The notes beneath the pieces were generated by a model. That model saw only the letters and a program-made list of their open reading frames with translations. It was not told the origin of the DNA and did not search any database. Positions 6,713 to 15,087 of a DNA stretch of 64,000 bases are shown in pieces. Each line of letters starts with the position of its first letter. Position 1 is the stretch's first letter. A program made the position numbers and the translations under genes. Origin of the DNA: Streptomyces sp. CB03234 (GTDB taxonomy: Bacteria > Actinomycetota > Actinomycetes > Streptomycetales > Streptomycetaceae); assembly GCF_001905885.1 (NCBI RefSeq), contig NZ_LIYH01000001.1, positions 248,001 through 312,000 on the forward strand, given 5' to 3'.

Positions 6713-9004
6713 GTGCGCAGAACGCGAAACCTGTTCCTCGGCCTGGCACTCGCCGCCGGCCTGCTGACCGCCGCGCCACCAGCGGCGACGGCGGGCCCAC
6801 CAGCGGCTACGGCGGGCCCACAGACGACCGCGTACTCCTGGAAGAACGTCCGCGTCGACGGCGGCGGCTTCGTCCCCGGCATCGTCTTCAACCGCACCGA
6901 GAAGAACCTCGCCTACGCCCGCACCGACATCGGCGGCGCCTACCGCTGGCAGCAGGCGACCAGGACGTGGACCCCGCTGCTCGACCACGTCGGCTGGGAC
7001 GACTGGGGCCACACCGGCGTCGTCAGCCTCGCCTCCGACTCCGTCGACCCGCGCCGGGTGTACGCAGCCGTCGGCACGTACACCAACAGCTGGGACCCCG
7101 GCAACGGCGCCGTCCTGCGCTCCACCGACCGCGGCGCCACCTGGCGCAAGGCCGACCTCCCCTTCAAGCTCGGCGGCAACATGCCGGGCCGCGGCATGGG
7201 CGAGCGCCTCGCCGTCGACCCCAACCGCAACAGCGTGCTCTACCTCGGCGCGCCCAGCGGCAAGGGCCTGTGGCGCTCCACCGACGCGGGCGCCACCTGG
7301 TCGCAGGTCACCGCGTTCCCCAACCCCGGCAACTACGCCCAGGACCCGTCCGACACCAGCGGTTACGCCTCCGACAACCAGGGCATCGTCTGGGTCACCT
7401 TCGACGAGACGACCGGCACCCGCGGCAGCGCCACCAAGACGATCTACGTGGGTGTCGCCGACAAGGCCAACGCCGTCTACCGCTCCACCGACGCGGGCGC
7501 CACCTGGACCCGCCTGCCCGGCCAGCCCACCGGTCTCCTCGCCCACAAGGGCGTCCTCGACGCGGCGAACGGCCACCTCTACCTGGCGTACAGCGACACG
7601 GGAGGCCCGTACGACGGCGGCAAGGGCGCCGTGTGGAGGTACGCCACCAAGACCGGCACCTGGCAGGACATCACCCCCGACCCCCAGGCCTACTACGGCT
7701 TCAGCGGCCTGAGCGTCGACCGCCGCAAGCCCGGCACCGTCATGGTCACCGGCTACAGCTCCTGGTGGCCCGACACGCAGATCTTCCGCACCACGGACAG
7801 CGGCGCGAACTGGACGCGGGCGTGGGAGTACACCTCGTACCCCAACCGCACCAACCGCTACACCATGGACGTCTCGTCCTCCCCCTGGCTCACCTGGGGC
7901 GCCCACCCCTCCCCGCCCGAACAGACCCCGAAACTCGGCTGGATGACGGAGGCGCTGGAGATCGACCCGTTCGACTCCAACCGGATGATGTACGGGACGG
8001 GCGCCACCATCTACGGCACCGAGAACCTCGCCGCCTGGGACAGCGGCGGCAAGATCGCCATCAAGCCGATGGTCCAGGGCCTGGAGGAGACCGCCGTCCT
8101 CGACCTGGTCTCGCCGCCCTCCGGCGCCCCGCTGATCAGCGCGCTCGGCGACATCGGCGGCTTCCGCCACACCGACGTCCGCCAGGTGCCGTCCATGATG
8201 TTCACCTCCCCCAACTTCACCTCCACCACCAGCCTCGACTACGCCGAGGCCAACCCGAACACGGTCGTCCGCGTCGGCAACCTCGACGGCGGCCCGCGCA
8301 TCGCCTTCTCCACGAACAACGGCGCCAACTGGTGGGCAGGGCAGGAGCCTTCGGGTGTCTCCGGCGGCGGCACGGTCGCGGCGGCGGCCGACGGCAGCCG
8401 GTTCGTGTGGAGCCCGGACGGCGCGGCCGTCCACACCACGGCGGGCTTCGGCACCTCCTGGACCCCGTCCCAGGGCATCCCGGCGGGCGCCACCGTCGAG
8501 GCCGACCGGGTCGATGCCAAGAAGTTCTACGGCTTCAAGAACGGGACCTTCTACGTCAGTACGGATGGCGGTCTCTCCTTCAGCGCCAGGGCCACCGGCC
8601 TGCCCGCCACCGGGAACGTCCGCTTCCAGGCGGTTCCCGGCCGCAGCGGCGACATCTGGCTCGCGGGCGGATCCCCGACGAGTACGTACGGCTTGTGGCG
8701 CTCCACCGACGCGGGCGCGACCTTCACCAAGGTGAGCGGCGTCGAGCAGGCCGACACCATCGGCTTTGGCAAGGCCGCGCCCGGCGCCACGTACCAGGCG
8801 CTCTACACCAGTGCGAAGATCGGCGGCGTACGCGGCATCTTCCGCTCCACGGACGCCGGGGCGAGCTGGGTGCGGATCAACGACGACGCCCACCAGTGGG
8901 GCTGGACGGGGGCCGCCATCACCGGCGACCCCCGCGTCTACGGCCGGGTGTACGTGGCGACCAACGGCCGCGGCATCATCTACGGCGACACTACGGGGTC
9001 CTGA
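6713..9004 (+). CDS. Secreted GH74 xyloglucan-specific endo-beta-1,4-glucanase
   Basis: This 763-residue enzyme is a GH74 xyloglucanase, which cuts the beta-1,4-glucan backbone of xyloglucan outside the cell. The GTG at 6713 is preferred over upstream codons because GAGGAAG precedes it and it opens a clear signal peptide (RRTRNLFLGLALAAGLLTAAPPAATAG). The mature part begins YSWKNVRVDGGGFVPGIVFN, typical of GH74. Repeated Asp-box (BNR-like) motifs such as RSTDAGATW mark the blades of the two seven-bladed propellers. No carbohydrate-binding module is present at the C-terminus. A short duplication (GPPAAT AGPPAAT) follows the signal peptide. It is controlled by a perfect CebR box and is convergent with the lyase gene, overlapping its 3' end by 14 bp. 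Confidence 0.93.
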   Translation: MRRTRNLFLGLALAAGLLTAAPPAATAGPPAATAGPQTTAYSWKNVRVDGGGFVPGIVFNRTEKNLAYARTDIGGAYRWQQATRTWTPLLDHVGWDDWGHTGVVSLASDSVDPRRVYAAVGTYTNSWDPGNGAVLRSTDRGATWRKADLPFKLGGNMPGRGMGERLAVDPNRNSVLYLGAPSGKGLWRSTDAGATWSQVTAFPNPGNYAQDPSDTSGYASDNQGIVWVTFDETTGTRGSATKTIYVGVADKANAVYRSTDAGATWTRLPGQPTGLLAHKGVLDAANGHLYLAYSDTGGPYDGGKGAVWRYATKTGTWQDITPDPQAYYGFSGLSVDRRKPGTVMVTGYSSWWPDTQIFRTTDSGANWTRAWEYTSYPNRTNRYTMDVSSSPWLTWGAHPSPPEQTPKLGWMTEALEIDPFDSNRMMYGTGATIYGTENLAAWDSGGKIAIKPMVQGLEETAVLDLVSPPSGAPLISALGDIGGFRHTDVRQVPSMMFTSPNFTSTTSLDYAEANPNTVVRVGNLDGGPRIAFSTNNGANWWAGQEPSGVSGGGTVAAAADGSRFVWSPDGAAVHTTAGFGTSWTPSQGIPAGATVEADRVDAKKFYGFKNGTFYVSTDGGLSFSARATGLPATGNVRFQAVPGRSGDIWLAGGSPTSTYGLWRSTDAGATFTKVSGVEQADTIGFGKAAPGATYQALYTSAKIGGVRGIFRSTDAGASWVRINDDAHQWGWTGAAITGDPRVYGRVYVATNGRGIIYGDTTGS

Positions 9005-10880
9005 CCGGGGTCGTCACCGCCGGCCGGGGTGCCGTGGGCATCCCGGCCCCGATGGGGAAACTCGGGTGCGGGGGCTGGTTGTAGGCGGTGTTCTGCCACG
9101 CCAGCCCCGTGCGGTACATGGTGTCGTGCAGCAGGGTCGTGATCCTCGTACTGGTCTCGTACGGCGTCGAGTAGATCCGCAGCGCCCGGTTGTCCGACGT
9201 ACGCCACACGACCTCCTCGCGCCAGTCGCCGAGGATGTCGCCGGACAGCGCAGGCGTCGCCTTGGTGCCGTTGTTGGACGCGACGGAGGCGCCGGTCAGC
9301 AGCCGGGTGTCCCCGCCCGTGCCGTACTTGTCGATCCGGGTGCCGTCCAGCAGCTCACGGGTGGTGTCGCCGTCCCACCAGCTGACGAAGTTGATGCTGG
9401 ACGGCTTCCGCCCGAGAGAGGCCCCGGTCGGTGACCTGAGTGTGGTGTCGGTCGCCGACCAGGACTCGGCGCCGGGGGAGCCCGCGTGGATGTCGGCGGA
9501 GACACCCCGGCCGTTGTCGCCGCCCGTGGCGGTCTGCCACAGGACCTGACCGGTACGGGCGTCGGCCATCCAGGAGCCGGGCTTGGAGCTGTCCTCGGAC
9601 ACCTTGAAGTACTCCAGCCCCGCGCGGGCGGGGTTGAGGTCCCCGACGTGGCCCGCGTCACCGTGCCCGAGCCTTGTCGTCCACAACCCGTTGCCGTTGT
9701 CGTCGACGGTCATCGCCCCGTACACGATCTCGTCCCGCCCGTCGCCGTCCACGTCGGCGACGGACAGGCTGTGGTTGCCCTGCCCGTCGTACCCCTTGCC
9801 GGCGTTGGTCGACGATGCGGAGTCGAAGGTCCAGCGCCGGGTGAACTGCCCACCACGCCAGTCCCAGGCCGCGATCACGGACCGGGTGTAGTACCCGCGC
9901 GCCATGATGAGCGAGGGGCGGGCGCCGTCCAGGTACGCGGTCCCGGCGAGGAACCGGTCGACCCGGTTGCCGTAACTGTCGCCCCACGACGCCACGTTGC
10001 CGCGCGCGGGCACGTAATCCACCGTCCCCATGGCGGCCCCGGTGCGGCCGTTGAACATGGTGAGGTACTCCGGCCCCGTGAGCACGTACCCGCTGCTGTT
10101 GCGGTGATCGGCGGAGGCGCTCCCGATGGTCCTCCCCGTACCGTCCACGGTCGCGTCGGCCGTCTTCATGGCGACCTCGGCCTGCCCGTCGCCGTCGTAG
10201 TCGTACACCTGGAACTGTGTGTAGTGCGCGCCGGAGCGGATGTTGCGCCCCAGGTCGATCCGCCACAGCCGGGTGCCGTCGAGCCGGATGCCGTCGACGA
10301 TCGTGTTGCCGGTGTAGCCGGAGTGCGCGTTGTCCTTGGCGTTGGTGGGCTGCCACTTGAGTACGAAGTCCAGGGCGCCGTCCCCGTCGAGGTCGCCGAC
10401 GGACGCGTCGTTCGCCTCGTACGTGTACGCGACCCCGTCGGGCGTCGTGCCCCCGGCGGGCGGGGTGATGGGCACGTCCTTGTAGCCGGCGCGGAACTGC
10501 ACGGCGTGCACGGAGTCGCCCTGCTCCACGCCGCCGACGACGGCGCGGACGGTGTAGTCGGCGTGACTGGGCGCGCCGGGGTGGAAGTAGCTGGTGGCGC
10601 CGGTGAGGGGTGTGGCGTTCACCTTCGTGCCGGCGCGGTAGACGTTGAACGCCACGGTGTCCGGGTCGGTGCCGAGCCAGCGCCAGCCGACCAGGTTGCC
10701 GGTTCCGGTGTGGACGCTGACGACGCCCCGGTCGAGCCGCTCCGCCTGCCGGGCGGCGGCGGCTTCGGCCGCCCCGGCGGGGGACGCGTGCGGGGAGGCG
10801 TACATGGCACAGAGGGCGGCGGTGGCGATGAGGATGGAGCGGCGTCTCGTGCGGGGGATCCGGTTCTGCGGGTGGTGCAC
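8991..10880 (-). CDS. Secreted rhamnogalacturonan lyase (PL11)
   Basis: This 629-residue protein is a polysaccharide lyase family 11 enzyme that cleaves the rhamnogalacturonan I backbone of pectin by beta-elimination. The frame is open further upstream, but the GTG at 10878-10880 follows AGGAGGAAT at good spacing and opens a signal peptide (TRRRSILIATAALCAMYASPHASPAGA). The mature protein starts RQAERLDRGVVSVHTGTGNLVGWRWLGTDPD, characteristic of PL11. Calcium-binding DxDGDG loops are repeated through the propeller (DLDGDGALDF, DYDGDGQAEV, DVDGDGRDEI). Near the C-terminus SGDILGDWREEVVW is conserved in the family. No CebR box is seen, but an inverted repeat at 10941-10957 may be an operator. 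Confidence 0.92.
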   Translation of the reverse strand: MHHPQNRIPRTRRRSILIATAALCAMYASPHASPAGAAEAAAARQAERLDRGVVSVHTGTGNLVGWRWLGTDPDTVAFNVYRAGTKVNATPLTGATSYFHPGAPSHADYTVRAVVGGVEQGDSVHAVQFRAGYKDVPITPPAGGTTPDGVAYTYEANDASVGDLDGDGALDFVLKWQPTNAKDNAHSGYTGNTIVDGIRLDGTRLWRIDLGRNIRSGAHYTQFQVYDYDGDGQAEVAMKTADATVDGTGRTIGSASADHRNSSGYVLTGPEYLTMFNGRTGAAMGTVDYVPARGNVASWGDSYGNRVDRFLAGTAYLDGARPSLIMARGYYTRSVIAAWDWRGGQFTRRWTFDSASSTNAGKGYDGQGNHSLSVADVDGDGRDEIVYGAMTVDDNGNGLWTTRLGHGDAGHVGDLNPARAGLEYFKVSEDSSKPGSWMADARTGQVLWQTATGGDNGRGVSADIHAGSPGAESWSATDTTLRSPTGASLGRKPSSINFVSWWDGDTTRELLDGTRIDKYGTGGDTRLLTGASVASNNGTKATPALSGDILGDWREEVVWRTSDNRALRIYSTPYETSTRITTLLHDTMYRTGLAWQNTAYNQPPHPSFPIGAGMPTAPRPAVTTPVRTP

Positions 10881-10940
10881 GATTCCTCCTGTGGGGGAGA
10901 GGGACGTGTTGCGTACGTCACAGTCGCCACCGCGCGGAGA

Positions 10941-10957
10941 AACGTTGCCGCAATGTT
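10941..10957. promoter_or_regulatory. Inverted repeat upstream of the PL11 lyase
   Basis: AACGTTGC-C-GCAATGTT is a 17-bp inverted repeat with one mismatch, about 60 bp upstream of the lyase start. The form resembles LacI-family operators. The cognate regulator is not in the window. Confidence 0.4.
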
Positions 10958-11099
10958 CACGGCCGCCTGGCGGGCGTGCCGGCCGGCGTGGGGGAGAGGA
11001 CCCCGGGGAAGCTGGAGCAGCTCGGCGTCGTGGGCCCGGCATCCCTGATCGCCGGCCGGTCGCTCTGCCGCTGCCTGGACACGCTGTCCGGACATGACG

Positions 11100-11131
11100 A
11101 AGGGCTGACCCGTTTTCACAGGTCAGCCCTT
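11100..11131. terminator. Hairpin downstream of tRNA-His
   Basis: AAGGGCTGACC (11100-11110) and GGTCAGCCCTT (11121-11131) form a perfect 11-bp stem with a 10-nt loop just 3' of the tRNA gene. It lacks a long T tract, as is usual in Streptomyces. Confidence 0.7.
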
Positions 11132-11142
11132 GCGTCGATCAG

Positions 11143-11216
11143 GGTGAGTAACGGGACTCGAACCCGCGACATCCTGGACCACAACCAGGTGCTCTACCAG
11201 CTGAGCTATACCCACC
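11143..11216 (-). tRNA. tRNA-His (anticodon GTG)
   Basis: The reverse strand folds as a tRNA. The acceptor stem is GTGGGTA/TACTCAC, with the extra G-1 opposite C73 that marks tRNA-His. The D arm is GCTCAGCTGGTAGAGC, the anticodon stem CCTGG/CCAGG encloses loop TTGTGGT with anticodon GTG, and the T arm contains GTTCGAGTC. The CCA end is not encoded. A hairpin terminator follows. Confidence 0.96.
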
Positions 11217-11311
11217 ATGACCGGTCTTTTTCCCGACCGGCCGAGAAAAAGTGTACAGGGTCCGAGAGGGTGCTCGCTCCCGCCTTTCGGACGGGCGGGC
11301 CGGCGGCCGCG

Positions 11312-11911
11312 TTACTCGGGCAGGACGTGGCGCGCGGCGATCTGCTTCGCCGTGTCGGAGTCGGGGCCGGGCTGCGGGACGAAGATGGCCTCGCGGTAGT
11401 AGCGCAGCTCGGCGATGGACTCACGGATGTCGGCGAGCGCCCGGTGGTTGCCGGCCTTCTCCGGACTGTTGAAGTACGCCCTCGGGTACCAGCGGCGAGC
11501 CAGCTCCTTGACCGAGGAGACATCGACGATCCGGTAGTGGAGGTAGTCCTCCAGCGTCGGCATGTCACGCAGCAGGAACCCGCGGTCCGTGGAGACCGAG
11601 TTCCCGCACAGCGGAGCCTTGCCGGGCTCCTTGACGTGTTCGCGTACGTAGGCGAGGACCTGCTCCTCGGCGTCGGCGAGGGTGGTGCCGTTGGGCAGCT
11701 CGTCCAGGAGGCCGGAGGCGGTGTGCATCTGGCGCACCACGTCCGGCATGGTCTCCAGCGCCGCGTCCGGCGGGCGGATCACGATGTCCACACCTTGACC
11801 GAGTACGTTCAGTTCCGAGTCGGTGACCAGTGCGGCCACCTCGATAAGTGCGTCATCCGTCAACGAGAGCCCGGTCATCTCGCAGTCGATCCACACCATG
11901 CGATCGTTCAT
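11312..11911 (-). CDS. orn: Oligoribonuclease
   Basis: This 199-residue DEDDh-family 3'-5' exoribonuclease degrades very short RNA fragments (including pGpG in c-di-GMP turnover) to mononucleotides in the cytoplasm. The Exo I motif is WIDCEMTGL near residue 8, Exo II lies around [12 protein letters not shown], and Exo III with the catalytic His/Asp is [12 protein letters not shown]. Length and sequence match Orn proteins closely. The start ATG at 11909-11911 follows AGGTAGGA. It lies directly downstream of adpA on the same strand, the conserved adpA-ornA order of streptomycetes, but a perfect 25-bp hairpin stands between them, only 13 nt from the start codon. Independent transcription, or control at this hairpin, is therefore likely. 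Confidence 0.96.
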   Translation of the reverse strand: MNDRMVWIDCEMTGLSLTDDALIEVAALVTDSELNVLGQGVDIVIRPPDAALETMPDVVRQMHTASGLLDELPNGTTLADAEEQVLAYVREHVKEPGKAPLCGNSVSTDRGFLLRDMPTLEDYLHYRIVDVSSVKELARRWYPRAYFNSPEKAGNHRALADIRESIAELRYYREAIFVPQPGPDSDTAKQIAARHVLPE

Positions 11912-11924
11912 GCGTCCTACCTTA

Positions 11925-11978
11925 GAGGGGCGGTCGCTGAGGGAGTGCGCTCCCGCACTCCCTCAGCGACCGCCCCTC
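11925..11978. terminator. Perfect 25-bp hairpin between adpA and orn
   Basis: The arms 11925-11949 and 11954-11978 are perfectly complementary over 25 bp with a 4-nt loop (outer arm sequence GAGGGGCGGTCGC). It follows the adpA stop codon by 31 bp and ends 13 bp before the orn ATG. The simplest role is an adpA terminator. Its closeness to orn means any message reading through would carry a very stable structure next to the orn ribosome binding site. Confidence 0.8.
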
Positions 11979-12009
11979 CACGGCGGTACGCGGGTGTCCC
12001 CCGGTCCTG

Positions 12010-13254
12010 CTACGGCGCGCTGCGCTGCCCCGGAAGGGCCGCCCGGCCGCCGAAGGCGTCCGCGTGCGGCCTGCCGTGCTGCTCGGGCGGGGCCGCGGAG
12101 GTCGCTGTCGGGCCCGTCGCGGTGGCCGCCGCGGCCGCCCGTCTCGACGCCGGCGGCACCTGGGAGGGCACCATGGACTCCACGACGGCCGACGACGGTC
12201 CGGACGGTCCCGACGACCCCGACGGGCCCCCGGAGTCCCCCTGCGGGCGCCGGGCCCGGTAGGCGGCCCGGTACGCGGCGGGCGAGGAGCCCAGCTGGCG
12301 GCGGAAGTGCCCGCGCAGCGCGACGGGCGAGCGGAAGCCGCAGCGGCCCGCCACCTCGTCAACCGAGTAGTCGGACGTCTCCAGCAGCCGCTGCGCCTGG
12401 AGAACCCGCTGGGTGATCAGCCACTGGAGCGGGGCGGATCCCGTCAGCGACCGGAAGCGCCGGTCGAAGGTCCGCCGGCTCATGTACGCGCGGGCCGCGA
12501 GCGTCTCCACGTCGAACTGCTCGTGCAGGTGCTCCAGGGCCCAGGCGACCACCTCGGCGAGCGGGTCGGCGCCGATTTCCTCCGGCAGCGACCGGTCGAG
12601 GTACCGCTCCTGCCCGCCGCTGCGCCGGGGCGGCACGACGAGCCGGCGGGCGAGTGCCCCGGCCGCCTCCGTCCCGTGGTCGGTGCGCACGATGTGCAGA
12701 CAGAGGTCGATTCCGGCCGCCGTTCCGGCGGAGGTCAGTACGTCGCCGTCGTCGACGAACAGCTCCCGCGGGTCCACATGGACCGACGGGTAGCGCTTGG
12801 CGAGCGTCGGCGCGTACATCCAGTGCGTGGTGGCGGGCCGGCCGTCCAGTAAACCGGCGGCGGCGAGCACGAACGCGCCGGTGCACAGGCCGACGATACG
12901 GGCGCCCTCCTCGTGCGCCCGGCGCAGCGCGTCGAGCGCCTCGGCCGGTGGCGGCGAGGTGATCGACCGCCAGGCGGGTACGACGACGGTGCCGGCCCGG
13001 CTGATGGCCTCCAGCCCGTACGGCGCGGTCAGTTCGAGCCCGCCGGTGGTCCGCAGCGGTCCGTCCTCGCCCGCGCAGACGAGCAGCCTGTAGCGCGGAA
13101 CTCCGGCGTCCTGGCGGTCAATCCCGAACACCGAGAGTGGGATGGAACTCTCGAAGATGGGGCCGCCGCTGAAGAGCAGCACTGCGACGACCTCGCGGCG
13201 GCGCCGTCCGGACAGTTTGCGTCCGGTCTCCGGTGCGGCGGAGTCCTGGCTCAT
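12010..13254 (-). CDS. adpA: AdpA (BldH), AraC/XylS-family central regulator of development and secondary metabolism
   Basis: This 414-residue regulator has an N-terminal DJ-1/PfpI (GATase-like) dimerisation domain (about residues 20-195, with VGLCTGAFVLAAAGLLDGRPATTHW) and a C-terminal AraC domain with two HTH motifs (about 230-335: DVETLAARAYMSRRTFDRRF and VDEVAGRCGFRSPVALRGHFRRQLG). Sequence and orn linkage identify it as AdpA, which activates hundreds of genes for aerial growth, sporulation and antibiotics. A TTA leucine codon lies in frame at codon 135 (complement of 12850-12852, first Leu of AGLLDG), so translation should depend on the bldA tRNA. The last 80 residues are a disordered Ser/Pro/Ala-rich tail that varies between species. 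The long upstream region at 13255-13631 probably contains the promoter and autoregulatory sites. Confidence 0.97.
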   Translation of the reverse strand: MSQDSAAPETGRKLSGRRRREVVAVLLFSGGPIFESSIPLSVFGIDRQDAGVPRYRLLVCAGEDGPLRTTGGLELTAPYGLEAISRAGTVVVPAWRSITSPPPAEALDALRRAHEEGARIVGLCTGAFVLAAAGLLDGRPATTHWMYAPTLAKRYPSVHVDPRELFVDDGDVLTSAGTAAGIDLCLHIVRTDHGTEAAGALARRLVVPPRRSGGQERYLDRSLPEEIGADPLAEVVAWALEHLHEQFDVETLAARAYMSRRTFDRRFRSLTGSAPLQWLITQRVLQAQRLLETSDYSVDEVAGRCGFRSPVALRGHFRRQLGSSPAAYRAAYRARRPQGDSGGPSGSSGPSGPSSAVVESMVPSQVPPASRRAAAAATATGPTATSAAPPEQHGRPHADAFGGRAALPGQRSAP

Positions 13255-13631
13255 GACGCTAAGCCCCCCTCGGTGTTCGCGTCTCCTCGGTCCTGTCGCT
13301 CCTGCACGTTTCCCCTCGGTTTTGCACGAGTCCCCAGTCTTCGATAGTCATGATCGAATCTACTGTGTCCCGTGGCGCCGGAGTGACAAGTTCCGCATCC
13401 AGCACTATGTCGACAAGGCAACTTGGCGCGAAGCATTCGATCACGAAGCGTTCCACTCGCGGGGCGCGGAGGGAAGTGCGCCTCACGTGCATGGCCCATC
13501 CGCGTAGGGTGCGAGCAGCCCCGTCGGTCCTTTCCTGCCTGGTGACAAGGGGGTTGACAGGCCATTCTGGCAAGGAATGCCGTCCCGGCCGAAGTTGGCT
13601 GAAAACCTACGGGCGCGCGTGTGCGAACCCC
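13255..13631 (-). promoter_or_regulatory. adpA upstream region
   Basis: No gene is supported here. The segment is noticeably less GC-rich than its surroundings around 13330-13450 and contains small inverted repeats, for example CATTC (13563-13567) facing GAATG (13575-13579). AdpA and its repressors are known to bind long upstream regions of adpA. I could not place a confident promoter or a full AdpA consensus site by eye. Confidence 0.4.
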
Positions 13632-13955
13632 TCAGTCTCCGGGCGCACACCCCGCCCCGTGACGGCCCCCACGGCGCGCCCCCGCACCCGGCCGTGAGTG
13701 CCGGCCCCCGCGGTGCGGGACGCTCTGCCGCCGACTGCTCGCCTCGGCGACCCGCTCCGAACGGCGCAGCAGCACCCGGCAGGCGGCGGTCACGGCGGCC
13801 AGCCCGAGAGCGGTCCCGGCCGCGCCGCCGAAGGACGTGCCGTACACGAGGAGGACGACGGGGACCAGGGCACAGCTGAAGGCCGCCCAGCGGACCACAT
13901 CGCTCGCCGAGTCGGATGCGGACGACGGGGCCGGGGCGGACGGGCGTGCGGGCAC
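13632..13955 (-). CDS. Small conserved membrane protein of unknown function
   Basis: This 107-residue protein starts at a GTG (13953-13955) preceded by AGGGAGC. After a Ser/Ala-rich N-terminus it has two adjacent hydrophobic segments (WAAFSCALVPVVLLVYGTSFG and AAGTALGLAAVTAACRVLL). An Arg/Gly/His-rich cytoplasmic tail follows. It lies directly upstream of adpA on the same strand. The combination of a good ribosome binding site and membrane segments supports a real gene, but I do not recognise a named family. Confidence 0.65.
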   Translation of the reverse strand: MPARPSAPAPSSASDSASDVVRWAAFSCALVPVVLLVYGTSFGGAAGTALGLAAVTAACRVLLRRSERVAEASSRRQSVPHRGGRHSRPGAGARRGGRHGAGCAPGD

Positions 13956-15087
13956 GGAAGCTCCCTGATGGCTGCGGGCTGCGGGCTGCGGGCTGTGGCA
14001 ACGGGCTACGGGCTACGGGTACGGCTGCGAGCTGTTGCTGCGGCCGGCGGCTGCGGTATGACCGGTCGGACCGAGTGGCCAACGACAACCGGCCGCCCCG
14101 GTCACTGCCTCGCGCCCCGGATGGCCGGGGAGACGGTCGCCGGCCCGCACCCCTCGCGGGGCCGGCGCCGGGGCGGGCGCGCGGGCGGTCTCGGACAGCG
14201 GTCCCTCCTCCGGCGCGGTGCCGGCCCGGACGGGCACCCGCGGGTGGCCGACGGGCTTGTGCCCTTCCCGGCTGGGGGGGGGGCGGGCAGCCGGCGTGGG
14301 TGCCCGCCTCGTCCCGGGCGGGCGGGGCGGCGGCGGGGTGCCGGTCAGGCGCCCGGGCGGGCGGGTCGGCGGGGCCTCGGGCGCGCGGTCCGGGCGGGTG
14401 GGTGTGGCTGCGTGGGCCGGGCGGGCGGTCCGGGCGGGTGGGTGTGGCCCGGTGGCGGGCTCGTCGCCGGGGCTGTGTCGGTGGCCGCGGGGCCGTCGGC
14501 GCGGGCGCGCGCCGTCCTGGCCGGGCGCGGCGGTGCGGGGGTGCTGGTGCGTCGTCCAGGCCGGGGTGGGGCCCGGGGGTGTGTCCGGGCAAGGGCTGGT
14601 GACGGTGGCCCGGGGCGGGTCTGCGGTGCGGTGTGGTGGCCGTCCGGGGACCCTGGCGGGGGTGGCCGGATGGGGATGGCCGGGTCGGGGCCGGCGGTGG
14701 CTCGCGTGCCGTGGCCGGTCGGCCGGCGCGCCGGGGCGGCTGGGGGCGCGGGGCAGCGCGGGTGGCCCGCGGCCGACTGGTGGCGCGGTGGCGGCCGGGG
14801 CGGGTTCGTGCTGGTGGGGAGGGGATGCCGGGGGCGGTGGGGCCCGTGGTGCGTGGGGCGGGGGACGGCTGTAGGGGGCACCCGGCATTGCCATACGGGG
14901 CGGGCTCGTGCATGCTCCCTGGAACGCCGTGTGACCGCCGCGGCAGGGTGGCGGGCACTGGGCAGCGGAGGAGTGCCGCCGTACCCTTGGGGGTATGCGG
15001 TTGGGAAGATGATTCCCGGACACACCTCCATCGCCAACCGTTGGACCCCTGCTCCTTCCCACGAGGACGTTCTTCGCCGAGACACCG
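13956..15087. other. 1.1-kb G-rich intergenic stretch with no convincing gene
   Basis: The start (13971-14012) is a run of heptamers around GGGCTGC and GGGCTAC. Between about 14210 and 14880 the forward strand is strongly G-over-C skewed and contains a run of ten G (14274-14283) and a direct repeat GGTCCGGGCGGGTGGGTGTGG (near 14390 and 14428). Long frames here give only Gly/Arg- or Pro/Arg-rich translations with no start signal or domain. The final 150 bp before 15088 return to normal composition and probably hold the promoter of the stress-protein gene. Confidence 0.6.

Noticed and set aside
11143..11216. tRNA-His as an integration site of a mobile element
   Set aside because: No integrase, no excisionase and no repeat of the tRNA 3' end were seen on either side within the window.
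14013..15062. A 349-residue Pro/Arg-rich reverse-strand frame
   Set aside because: The composition is that of G-rich non-coding DNA, no domain is present, and it runs into the upstream region of the stress-protein gene. A homopolymer sequencing error remains possible.
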